From JACVRM01 sp046262315 (GTDB taxonomy: Bacteria > Actinomycetota > Thermoleophilia > Gaiellales > Gaiellaceae), in the NCBI GenBank assembly GCA_046262315.1, contig JBHEMZ010000115.1, positions 1 through 64,000 of the forward strand: a stretch of 64,000 nucleotides of DNA. Reading direction: 5' to 3'. Below, in pieces: positions 7,602 through 15,900 of the stretch. Position numbers and translations under genes: made by a program. The first letter of the stretch is position 1. Each line of letters opens with the position of its first letter. The notes under the pieces were generated by a model that had not been told where the DNA came from, searched no databases, and was given only the letters and a program-made list of their open reading frames with translations.

Positions 7602-8189
7602 GTGGCCGTCCACGAGGTCACGTTCCCCGTCGCGGACGAGGCGGAGATTCTCAAGCTGCGCGCAGGCGACGAGGTGGTCGTTCAGGGCCACATCATCGGC
7701 ATCCGCGACCGCACGCAGATGCGCATCTTCGACCAGGGCGTCGAGCCGCCGATGGATCTCCGCGGCGCCTTCCTGCTGCACACCGCGCCGGGGGTCCGCA
7801 AGCGCGCCGACGGCGGTTACGACCCGGTCTGCATCGGCACGACGACCTCCGCTCGCATGGTGCGCTTCACCGAGCCGCTCGGTGCGCGATACGGCGTCCG
7901 CGCCATCTGCGGCAAGGGCGGCTTCCCCGATGAGGCGATCGATCCGATGCAGCGGCTCGGGATGGTCTACTTCGCGATCGTGGGCGGCGCGGCGGCGCTC
8001 GAGACCACCCAGATCGAGGAGATCGAGGAGGTCGCCTGGGAGGAGCTCATGCCCGAGTGCCTCTGGAAGTTCCGCGTCAAGGACTTTGGCCCGTTGACCG
8101 TCGGCATCGACGCGCACGGCGGCTCGCTCTACCACGATGTCCAGGAGCGTGCGCAGGAGCGCCTGAAGGAGCTGTATGCCCGGCTTTGA
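7602..8189 (+). CDS. Class I fumarate hydratase/tartrate dehydratase-type, beta subunit
   Basis: A 195-residue protein matching the C-terminal half (beta) of class I fumarase-type hydro-lyases: LRAGDEVVVQGHIIGIRDRTQM at residues about 19-40, then AICGKGGF and a Gly/Ala-rich VGGAAAL. It supplies part of the active site of the alpha/beta enzyme that interconverts fumarate and malate or analogues. The start is GTG, preceded by GAGGAG about ten bases upstream. The alpha subunit precedes it; the repeat between them is the only break in an otherwise overlapping operon. Confidence 0.9.
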   Translation: MAVHEVTFPVADEAEILKLRAGDEVVVQGHIIGIRDRTQMRIFDQGVEPPMDLRGAFLLHTAPGVRKRADGGYDPVCIGTTTSARMVRFTEPLGARYGVRAICGKGGFPDEAIDPMQRLGMVYFAIVGGAAALETTQIEEIEEVAWEELMPECLWKFRVKDFGPLTVGIDAHGGSLYHDVQERAQERLKELYARL

Positions 8190-8330
8190 AGCGCCCCCGC
8201 CGGCCACGCCTTCCCGCCCGCTCGCGGCTTCAGAGCGGCGCGATCCAGCGTCCTCAGTCGCACCCGTACCCTCCAGGTACGAGCACTCCTTGCGTCCTCG
8301 TCCCGCTTGCTCGCGGATCGGACGAGAAAC

Positions 8331-9128
8331 GTGACGGGCGCGGGCTCTGACGGGTTCCTCGACCTGCCCGCGCGCTCGCCAAAGCCGCGCGAGCGCGGGC
8401 TCACGCACGTCATCGACAAGGGGCTCAACCTCCTCGAGATCGAGGGCCTCTTCGACACCGCCGGCGACTACGTCGACGTGGTGAAGCTCGGCTGGGGCAC
8501 CTCGTACGTCACGCGCAACCTGGAGAAGAAGATCGCGCTCTACCGCTCGTTCGAGACCCCGGTCGTTTGCGGCGGCACCCTCTTCGAAGCCGTCATCGCG
8601 CGCAACAAGCTTGACCAGTACAAGCGCTGGCTGTCCGACCATCGCTTCTCCCATGTTGAGATCTCCGACGGCGCGGTCGAGATCGAACGCGACCGCAAGC
8701 TCGAGCTGATCGTCGAGCTCGCCCGCGACTTCACCGTCCTGTCGGAGGTTGGCTCGAAGGACTCGGATACCGTTTTCGCGCCGTACCAGTGGGTTGCGTG
8801 GATCAAGGAAGAGCTTGCCGCCGGCGCCTGGAAGGTGATCACCGAGGGACGGGAGGGCGGCACCTCCGGGATCTTCCGCTCTGACGGCGAGATGCGCACC
8901 GGGCTGCTCGAGGAGATCGCGCACGAAATCGCGCTGGACGAGCTGATCTTCGAAGCGCCGACGAAGAGCTCGCAGGCCTGGTTCGTGAAGCACTTCGGGC
9001 CCGAGGTGAACCTGGGGAACATCCCGCCCGACGAGGTCATCCCGTTGGAAACCCTCCGGTTGGGCCTCCGGGCGGACACGATCAACGAGGTCCTCCTTCG
9101 AACGCAGGGGGCGGTCCGTGGCTCCTGA
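8331..9128 (+). CDS. comA: Phosphosulfolactate synthase (ComA family)
   Basis: A 265-residue TIM-barrel protein of the ComA family, which adds sulfite to phosphoenolpyruvate to give (2R)-phospho-3-sulfolactate, the first step of coenzyme M and sulfolactate synthesis. Signature segments are KPRERGLTHVIDKGL, DVVKLGWGTSYV, CGGTLFE, SHVEISDGAVEI, TVLSEVGSKD and ITEGREGGTSGIF. GTG 8331 was chosen because family members begin close to this point; a TTG at 8307 is an alternative, and neither has a clear ribosome binding site. It is 11 bases upstream of the APS reductase gene, whose product is sulfite, the co-substrate. Some ComA homologues have unproven roles. Confidence 0.85.
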   Translation: MTGAGSDGFLDLPARSPKPRERGLTHVIDKGLNLLEIEGLFDTAGDYVDVVKLGWGTSYVTRNLEKKIALYRSFETPVVCGGTLFEAVIARNKLDQYKRWLSDHRFSHVEISDGAVEIERDRKLELIVELARDFTVLSEVGSKDSDTVFAPYQWVAWIKEELAAGAWKVITEGREGGTSGIFRSDGEMRTGLLEEIAHEIALDELIFEAPTKSSQAWFVKHFGPEVNLGNIPPDEVIPLETLRLGLRADTINEVLLRTQGAVRGS

Positions 9129-9139
9129 GGTTCTGCTGC

Positions 9140-9865
9140 ATGGCTGCGGCGTCCCCACTTCCTGAGCTCGATTTCGAGGCCATGGCGGCGGAGGACGTGC
9201 TCCGCTGGGCGTACGAGCAGTTCGGCGACGGCCTCTGCCTCACATGCTCGTGGCAGAAGCAGTCGTCCGTGCTGATACACATGGTCTCTGAGGTGGGGCT
9301 CCCCATTGACGTGATCGAGCTCGACACACAACTCTTCTTCCGCGAGACGTATGAGACGCGCGACCGCCTTGTCGAGCGCTACGGCCTCAGCTTGATCCGG
9401 CCGGAGGTCATTACCGTTGCCGAGCAGCACCGCCGCGAAGGTCCGAACCTCTGGGAGCGCGACCCCGACCGCTGCTGCCATATCCGCAAGGTCGAGCCGC
9501 TGATCGACGCGCTCGAGCCGTACTCGGCCTGGATCTCCGGGATCCGGCGCGACCAGGCGCCGAGCCGCGCCTCCACACCCAAGGTCCAGTGGTCCGAGCG
9601 GTACGGCGTCTGGAAGATCCATCCGCTGGCCGACTGGGACGAGAAGCGCGTCTGGGCCTACGTCACCGCCAACGAGATTCCCTACAACCCGCTGCACGAG
9701 ACGGGCTACCGCTCGATCGGGTGTATTCCTTGCACCCGTCCGACGGCGCCCGATGAGGAGGAGCGCGCCGGTCGCTGGGCGGGCTCGGACAAGCTCGAGT
9801 GCGGCATCCACCTCAAACGGCCGCTGGTGCAGGACCACCCGGCCGAACGGAAGGAGACCGGTTGA
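9140..9865 (+). CDS. cysH: Assimilatory adenylylsulfate (APS) reductase
   Basis: A 241-residue PAPS/APS reductase family enzyme that reduces APS to sulfite and AMP with thioredoxin. It has the two Cys pairs that bind a [4Fe-4S] cluster, DRCCHIRKVEP near 115 and GCIPCTRP near 195, which mark the APS-using rather than the PAPS-using type. The catalytic Cys is in the C-terminal ECGIHL. SGIRRDQAPSRA binds the substrate phosphates. It lies between comA and cysC, overlapping cysC by 4 bases. The cluster-type reductase fits with sat and with CysC making PAPS for other purposes. Confidence 0.92.
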   Translation: MAAASPLPELDFEAMAAEDVLRWAYEQFGDGLCLTCSWQKQSSVLIHMVSEVGLPIDVIELDTQLFFRETYETRDRLVERYGLSLIRPEVITVAEQHRREGPNLWERDPDRCCHIRKVEPLIDALEPYSAWISGIRRDQAPSRASTPKVQWSERYGVWKIHPLADWDEKRVWAYVTANEIPYNPLHETGYRSIGCIPCTRPTAPDEEERAGRWAGSDKLECGIHLKRPLVQDHPAERKETG

Positions 9866-10461
9866 CCGATCACATTTATGCGCACGAGCACCCGGAGTCC
9901 GCACGGAAGCGAGAGGGTGGCTTCACCCTCTGGTTCACCGGGCTCTCGGGCTCCGGCAAGTCCACGATCGCGCACCTCGTCGGGCCCGAGCTCGACCGCC
10001 GCGGCCTCGTCGTCGAGTACCTCGACGGCGACACGGTGCGCACACACCTCTCGAAGGGCCTCGGGTTCTCCAAGGAGGACCGCGACACGAACATCGAACG
10101 CATCGGCTGGGTCTCCTCGAAGCTGACCCGCCAGGGAGGTGCGGTGATCGCGGCTGCAATCTCGCCCTACGAGGAGACTCGGCGCGCGGCCCGCGCGCTG
10201 GTCGAGGAGTGGGGGCGGTTCGTCGAGGTGCACGTGAAGGCATCAGTCGAGGAGTGCGCGCGGCGCGACGTCAAGGGTCTCTACGCCAAGGCGTTCGCCG
10301 GCGAAATCAAGGGCTTCACCGGTGTCGACGACCCCTACGAGGAGCCGTCGAGCCCCGAGCTCGTCGTCGACACCGAGGAGCATGAGCCCGAGGAGTCGGC
10401 TCGCATCATCGTCGCGAAGCTCGAGGATCTCCGCCTCGTCCGGGCGGAGGTGCCGGCGTGA
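9862..10461 (+). CDS. cysC: Adenylylsulfate kinase
   Basis: A 199-residue APS kinase that phosphorylates APS to PAPS. The P-loop GLSGSGKST is near residue 30, with YLDGDTVRTHLSKGLGFSKEDR and ARRDVKGLYAKAFAGEIKGFTG as further family motifs. The start is TTG at 9862 within TTGA overlapping the cysH stop, preceded by AAGGAG; longer frames upstream have no support. Since the reductase here uses APS, PAPS made by CysC may serve sulfotransferases, for example for the sulfated glycans of the locus further along. It overlaps sat by 4 bases. Confidence 0.92.
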   Translation: MTDHIYAHEHPESARKREGGFTLWFTGLSGSGKSTIAHLVGPELDRRGLVVEYLDGDTVRTHLSKGLGFSKEDRDTNIERIGWVSSKLTRQGGAVIAAAISPYEETRRAARALVEEWGRFVEVHVKASVEECARRDVKGLYAKAFAGEIKGFTGVDDPYEEPSSPELVVDTEEHEPEESARIIVAKLEDLRLVRAEVPA

Positions 10462-11645
10462 GCGTCCCACCGACCTCCGGGGACCAGGTTTCGGGCCTTG
10501 ATCAGGGAGGTGATCCGGCGGAGAGGCTGATCCGGCCCCACGGCGGCGAGCTCGTCGAGCGAACCGGGGGGCGGCCCGCCGACCTCGACTCGCTCGAGAC
10601 GATCACGCTGACCTCCCGCGAGCTGTCCGACCTGGACATGATCGCCTCGGGCGCACTCTCGCCGCTCGAGGGCTTCATGGCGCAGGACGACTACGAGGGC
10701 GTCGTCGAGAGCATGCGGCTCGCAAGCGGCCTGCCGTGGGCGCTGCCCGTCTGCCTGGCTGTTGACGAGGCTCCGCGTGGTGACCGAGTCGCCCTCGCCG
10801 ACGGCTCCGGGCGGCCGCTAGCCGTCCTCGAGGTCGAGGGCGCCTACGCCTACGACAGGGAGCATGAGGCGGAGCGCTGCTTCCGTACGAGCGACACCGA
10901 GCATCCCGGCGTGGCGCGGCTGTTCGAGCAGAAGCCGCTCTACCTCGCCGGGCGCGTGACCGTGTTCGAACGGGGTGAGGCGCCCTTCCCCGCGCTCGCC
11001 CTTGACCCGGCGGACACGCGCCGCACCTTCTCGGAGCGCGGGTGGAAACGCGTGGTCGGCTTCCAGACCCGCAACCCGATCCATCGCGCGCACGAGTACC
11101 TGACCAAGGGCGCGCTCGAGACGGTGGACGGTCTCCTCATCCACCCGCTCGTGGGCGACACGAAGTCGGACGACGTGCCGTCGGCCACCCGCGTCGAGTG
11201 CTACCGCGTGCTCCTCGACAACTACTACCCCGCCGACCGAGTCGTCGTGTCAGCGTTCCCGGCCGCAATGCGCTACGCGGGCCCTCGCGAGGCGATCTGG
11301 CACGCGATCTGCCGCAAGAACTACGGCTGCTCGCACTTCATCGTCGGCCGCGACCACGCCGGCGTCGGCTCCTACTACGGCACGTACGACGCCCAGCTGA
11401 TCTTCGACGAGTTCGAGCCGCACGAGCTCGATATCGAGCCGATGTTCTTCGAGCACGCGTTCTGGTGCAAGGCGTGTGGCCAGATGGCGACGCCGAAGAC
11501 GTGCCCGCACGGCGGCGACGACCACGTCTTCCTGTCAGGAACGAAGGTGCGAGAGCTGCTGGCTGCCGGCGAGGTGCCCCCCGAGGAGTTCACGCGCGCA
11601 GAAGTGGCCGAGGTCTTGATCGACGCGTATCGAGCAGACGCCTAG
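10458..11645 (+). CDS. sat: Sulfate adenylyltransferase (ATP sulfurylase), single-chain type
   Basis: A 395-residue homo-oligomeric ATP sulfurylase that activates sulfate with ATP to APS. Residues about 20-180 form the PUA-like N-terminal domain and the remainder the catalytic domain with FQTRNPIHRAHEY near 200, HPLVGDTKSDDVP, VGRDHAGVGSYYG and a zinc-site-like CKACGQMATPKTCPH. It starts with GTG overlapping the cysC stop, so comA-cysH-cysC-sat form one transcription unit. An 8-base-arm hairpin spans its stop codon. Confidence 0.93.
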   Translation: MSVPPTSGDQVSGLDQGGDPAERLIRPHGGELVERTGGRPADLDSLETITLTSRELSDLDMIASGALSPLEGFMAQDDYEGVVESMRLASGLPWALPVCLAVDEAPRGDRVALADGSGRPLAVLEVEGAYAYDREHEAERCFRTSDTEHPGVARLFEQKPLYLAGRVTVFERGEAPFPALALDPADTRRTFSERGWKRVVGFQTRNPIHRAHEYLTKGALETVDGLLIHPLVGDTKSDDVPSATRVECYRVLLDNYYPADRVVVSAFPAAMRYAGPREAIWHAICRKNYGCSHFIVGRDHAGVGSYYGTYDAQLIFDEFEPHELDIEPMFFEHAFWCKACGQMATPKTCPHGGDDHVFLSGTKVRELLAAGEVPPEEFTRAEVAEVLIDAYRADA

Positions 11646-11656
11646 GCGAGGCGTCT
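11636..11656 (+). terminator. Hairpin over the sat stop codon
   Basis: AGACGCCT and AGGCGTCT form perfect 8-base arms around AGGCG, with the TAG stop of sat inside the structure. There is no T-run after it, so it is a terminator-like or mRNA-stabilising hairpin rather than a textbook intrinsic terminator. Confidence 0.45.
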
Positions 11657-11672
11657 GGCGCATGCGTGACCT

Positions 11673-11813
11673 TCAGGGGGTCGAATCTTGCTCGCGCTGG
11701 GCGCGGGCCTGCGCCTCTGCCTTCCGTTCCTCGATGCGACGCTGGAGCCGCCTCATCAGGGCCGCCGAGCGCTCGCGCTCTTCAGGAGTCCGCTTCGTCC
11801 TCTTCCGCCTCAT
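11673..11813 (-). CDS. Possible small basic protein, 46 residues
   Basis: A short frame starting MRRKRTKRTPEERER, very rich in Arg/Glu/Lys and predicted to be one long helix; no family is recognised. Its ATG overlaps the TGA of the preceding 36-residue frame (ATGA), and GAAGAGG precedes it, arguing that the pair may be translated together. Against this, frames of such length and composition arise by chance in high-GC DNA. Confidence 0.35.
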   Translation of the reverse strand: MRRKRTKRTPEERERSAALMRRLQRRIEERKAEAQARAQREQDSTP

Positions 11814-11920
11814 CGTCGTCCTCTTCGAGCAAGTCGAGAAATGCGGTCGACTCCAGTGCGAATGTCGAACAGCACCTCGATGATAAGCGTCAGATCGTCC
11901 GCGCCCGAGTCGCCGAGCAT
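11810..11920 (-). CDS. Possible small protein, 36 residues (perhaps a frameshifted longer one)
   Basis: A frame starting MLGDSGADDLTLIIEVLFDIRTGVDRI and then turning basic. In the next frame the same DNA continues as an acidic tail (LDLLEEDDDEAEEDEADS), which joins more naturally to the first part. It may therefore be a single acidic small protein with a one-base frame change near 11835, or a real overlapping pair with the basic frame that follows. Evidence is composition and layout only. Confidence 0.3.
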   Translation of the reverse strand: MLGDSGADDLTLIIEVLFDIRTGVDRISRLARRGRR

Positions 11921-12002
11921 CCGCTGATGGTCGTCGCGGACGCTTCAACGAGCAAGGTGTCTTCTCCCGCCAGGTTGGTTCGCCTCCGGCGTGCTCGACC
12001 TA

Positions 12003-12029
12003 GCCCTTTCGCCCGAATGGCGAAAGGGC
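12003..12029 (+). promoter_or_regulatory. Hairpin enclosing the ribosome binding site of the TauE/SafE gene
   Basis: GCCCTTTCGCC (12003-12013) and GGCGAAAGGGC (12019-12029) form a perfect 11-base stem with loop CGAAT. The ATG follows one base later, and the only Shine-Dalgarno-like run (AAAGGG) is buried in the right arm. In mRNA this would mask the start, suggesting translational control by an antagonist structure, protein or coupling. Confidence 0.55.
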
Positions 12030-12030
12030 C

Positions 12031-12918
12031 ATGACCTGGGAGCTGTCCCTCACCGGGCTGCTCATCGGCGCGCTCGTTGGGCTGACCGGGATGGGTGGCG
12101 GCGCGCTCCTGACGCCCCTACTGATCCTGCTTTTTGGCTTCAAGCCGACTCTCGCCGTCGGCACCGACATCCTGCACGGAGCCATCTTCAAGTCGTTCGG
12201 GGCCGCGCGGCACAGGCGTCTCGGCACGGTTCACGCGCGGCTGACTTTCTGGATGTTCCTAGGCTCAGGGCCGATGTCTCTCGTCGGGGTCGAGGTGGCC
12301 GTGCTGCTCGAACGCCACTACGGGGACGGCGTCGAGTCGGCCGGTGCCAAGGTGATTGGGGCGGCGCTGCTGCTCGGAGCGCTCGGCCTCGTGGCCAAGA
12401 CGTTCGTGCGCCGCGGCGTCCAGCCCGATGATGCCCCCTTCCTGCTCGCCCGGCGCGACCGCGCGATCGCGCTGGCCCTCGGCGCGGCCGGCGGCTTCAT
12501 CGTCGGGCTGACCTCAGTCGGCAGTGGCACGTTCTTTGCGCTGATCATGCTGCTCGTCTTTCCGCTGACTGCGGCCAAGATCGTCGGCACGGACATCTGG
12601 CACGCGGCCGCCCTCCTCTGGGTAGCGGGACTCAGCCACCTCCTGCACGGCAACGTCGACCTGGGCGCGATGGCGTGGCTCCTGCTCGGCTCGATCCCCG
12701 GGATCCTGCTCGGCAGCCAGGTGACGGTGAAGCTGCCCGAGCGTGCCCTGCGGATCGGGCTCGCCACCACGCTTGCCGTCAGCGGCGTCAAGCTGCTCGA
12801 GCCTCCCGCGACGGGGCCGCTGATGGTGGCGGCGCTCGTCGTCGGGGTTGTCCTGCTCGTTCTCGCGGAGCTCCAGCGCCTCGACCGCTGCACGGCCGCG
12901 TTCGCCGACCGCCGCTAG
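12031..12918 (+). CDS. TauE/SafE-family permease (sulfite/sulfonate-type anion exporter)
   Basis: A 295-residue integral membrane protein of the TauE/SafE family with the internal repeat typical of it: GLTGMGGGALLTPLLILLFG near residue 15 and GLTSVGSGTFFALIMLLVF near 160, each followed by a (K)xVGTDI(L/W)HxA motif. About eight membrane segments are apparent. Members move sulfite, sulfoacetate or other small anions. Its position downstream of the sulfate-activation genes fits sulfite or sulfonate export. Its stop codon TAG shares the tetramer CTAG with the stop of the convergent cyclase-ATPase gene. Confidence 0.85.
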   Translation: MTWELSLTGLLIGALVGLTGMGGGALLTPLLILLFGFKPTLAVGTDILHGAIFKSFGAARHRRLGTVHARLTFWMFLGSGPMSLVGVEVAVLLERHYGDGVESAGAKVIGAALLLGALGLVAKTFVRRGVQPDDAPFLLARRDRAIALALGAAGGFIVGLTSVGSGTFFALIMLLVFPLTAAKIVGTDIWHAAALLWVAGLSHLLHGNVDLGAMAWLLLGSIPGILLGSQVTVKLPERALRIGLATTLAVSGVKLLEPPATGPLMVAALVVGVVLLVLAELQRLDRCTAAFADRR

Positions 12919-15900
12919 CGGGCAAGCCGGGGCGAATCCTCGGTCACGACGAGATCGGCGAACGACGACCACGACTTGCCGAACTCCCACCAACCGCGCA
13001 CCCACGGCTTGACGAAGAAAACGTTGCGCGCGTAGGCAAGTGGGATCACCGCCACTTGGTCTGCGATCGCCATGCGGTCGGCCTCGTGGAAGAGCTCGAG
13101 GCGCGCGCGGCCGTCCGGCTCGCGCCGTGCGCGCTCGATCAGGTCGTCGAACGGCGAATGGTTCCAGTGCCCGAGATTGTCCTTCGCGTCCGAGTGGAGG
13201 AGCAGGCGCAGGAAGTACTCGGGATCGGGATATCCGGGGAACCAGCCACTCGGCGCGATGTGCTCGAAGTCGATCAGGTACATCCGGGCGCGCGCGAACT
13301 CCTCTTTGTCGAGCACCCGCAGCGTGACGTCCACGCCAAGGTGCTCTCGCCAGGAGTCCGTGACCAGGGAAAGCGCCGGCCGCATCACGCTTCTTGCCGT
13401 CGTGACCACTCGCAACGGGCCCGGCTGCGCCGCCTCGGCCAGCAGGCTTCGGGCCAGCTCGGGGTCGAACCGGGGGGCGATGTCGGGCGTGTGGCCCTGC
13501 AGGGCAGGCGGGACGATCCCGCCGGTGGCGACGTCGAGGCTCGGCGGGAGCACGCCGGCGAGCGCCGACCGGTCGAGCGCGTGGGCCAGAGCGCGGCGAA
13601 GGCTCACGTTGCCGAGGATGGCGTCCCGGTGGTCGAAGACGACGTAGAACGTGTACGCCGGCGGGCCGAGCTCCGCGTGGTCGTCCACCTCGCCCACGAT
13701 CGATGCCAGGCTCGACGCCGCCTGGACGCTCACGACGTCGACTTCGTCCCGGCGGAAGCGCTCGAGCGCCTCGTCGGCGGGTGCGTGGATCAGCTCGACG
13801 CGAGCCACGTTTCCCGACCGTGAGGCATCCGTTCGCCGCTCGAGCACGACGCGTCCGCCCGATCGCTCGACCTGCCGGAAGGCGCCGCTGCCGACGTGCG
13901 TGTCCACGTCCGTCCAGTCGTCCCCGTACGCTTCGATGGCGTGCGCCGGCTGCGGGCCGCCGTCGGGCCGGTTCACGACGCTGAGGAAGTAGGGAGCCGG
14001 CGCCACGAGGCGGAACTCCACCGTGCGGTCGTCGAGTGCCCGGACGCCGATCCGGTCGGTCTCGCGGTTCCGGCCGAGCGCGTAGTCCTGCCCGTTCTCG
14101 AGCACGTAGTAGATCGCGACGCTCACGCCGGGTCGTTTCGGGTCGAGCGACCGCTTCACGCCGTACTCGACGTCGTGGGCGGTAAGTGGCGTGCCATCGG
14201 ACCACGAGACGCCCTCCAGGAGATGGAAGACGTACCGCAGGCCGTCGTCGGAGATCTCCCAGCGCTCGGCGAGCGACGGGACGATGGTTGCCTCTGGCCA
14301 GCGCTCGACTAAACGGTCGAGGAGCGCCATTTGGAGCTGCATGTCGCTCAACCCGTAAGAACGCGGCGGGTCGGGCTCGGCCGCCAGCACGTCGCCCGCG
14401 ATGCGGAGCGTGGCGGTCGGGCGCGCGGACGGTCGGGGCCGCTCCCAGAGGTCGAACGCGCGGCCGAAGGTCGTGTTCGCCTCTCGGAAGCGGAGCGAAG
14501 TGTGCAGCGCGAGGGCGAGCTTGAAGAGGACGATCGCCATCGCCTGGCGCTCGCCGCGGCGCTCGAGCAGCTGCAGGAGCTCGCGGTAGAGGTCGATCGC
14601 TTCGTCGAGTGAGTACTCCTGGCGGGCACGGTCGGCGGCCCGCGTGAGGTATGCCACGGCCTTGGCCTCGTCCTCGGCGGCGAGCCAGTGGTGCGCGAGC
14701 AATCCCACGGCCTCGTCGAGGTTGTCGGCGTGCCGGCGCTCGAGCCACTCTGCCGCGCGGCGGTGCAGGGCCGTCCTCGTCTCCCTGACGAGCGTGCGGT
14801 AGGCGGTCTCCTGGATGAGCGCGTGCTTGAAGCGGTACTCGGGCTGCGGCCAGCGGCGGCCGGTGCGCAGCAGGTCGAGCCGCTGAAGCTGGTGCAGCGC
14901 CTCTCGCACCCTGTCGTCGCCCGCGACGCCTTCGAGCAGCGCCAAGCTGAAGCTGCGGCCGAGCGCGGACGCCGCCGTCAGCACGTCGTGGTGGGCCGCG
15001 GCGAGCCGGTCGATGCGGGCGAGGATGACCTTCTCGACCGTCTGCGGGATCTCGGCCTCGACGGCGTGGTCGAAGCGCCAGGCTCCGTCCTCGCGCACGA
15101 GCGCGCCGGCGTCGGCCAGCGATCGGACGCACTCCTCGAGGAAGAATGGATTGCCCTCCGCCCGCTCGAGCAGCTCCCGCTCCATCGCGGACGGCAGCGT
15201 GGCCGCGCCGACGAGCGAGTCGAGCAGTTCCCGCTCGGCGTCACCCGAGAGGGGCTCGAGCGCAAGCTCGCGCAGCAGGTGCGGGTACTCGCGTGCCGTC
15301 AGCTCGCTGAGCCCCCACGAGGGATGGTCGCGCTCGTCGCGCTCGGCGAGCACGAGCAGCACGGCCGCGTCCTCGGTCAGGGGCAGCAGGCGCTCGACGA
15401 GCTGGACAGAGGTGGCGTCGGCCCAGTGCAGGTCCTCGACGGCGACGACGAGCGGCCCGTCCTGCGCGAGGCGCTCGAGCAGCGTGCCGACGACCTCGAA
15501 CGTCCGGTACTGGAGCGCCTCCGGCGACAGCTCAGCCAGGCGCGCGGCAGCCTCCGGCTCGAGCGTCAGCCCGAGAAGCGAGCCCAGGTAGGGGTAGAGC
15601 TCGAGCGTGCGCCCGGGAAAGAGTTCCTCCGCGCGCCGGCGGAGCACCACGCGTACACGGAGCTCCGGCTCGTCCACCGCCACGCCCAGCCACTCGCGCA
15701 GCAGGTCGCGGAACGGCCAGAGCGGAAGCGACTCGCTATACGAGACGCAGCGTCCCTCGAGCCACAGCGGGTGGGCCTCCTCGACGGGCCTGCTCTCGAA
15801 CCGGTGTCGCAGCTCGACGAGCAGCCGCGACTTGCCGATGCCGGCCTCGCCCGTGACGAACAGCACGCCGCCGGTTCCATTGCGCACTCGCTCGAGCCAC

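Noticed and set aside
8190..8330. A possible small gene or riboswitch in the gap before comA
   Set aside because: The 140 bases contain short local inverted repeats but no known riboswitch core and no frame with a start and ribosome binding site.
12514..15132. Minus-strand frame of 872 codons overlapping the TauE and cyclase-fusion genes
   Set aside because: Very Arg/Pro/Ala-rich with no recognisable motif; it lies in a different frame of the well supported cyclase-ATPase gene and runs antisense through TauE.
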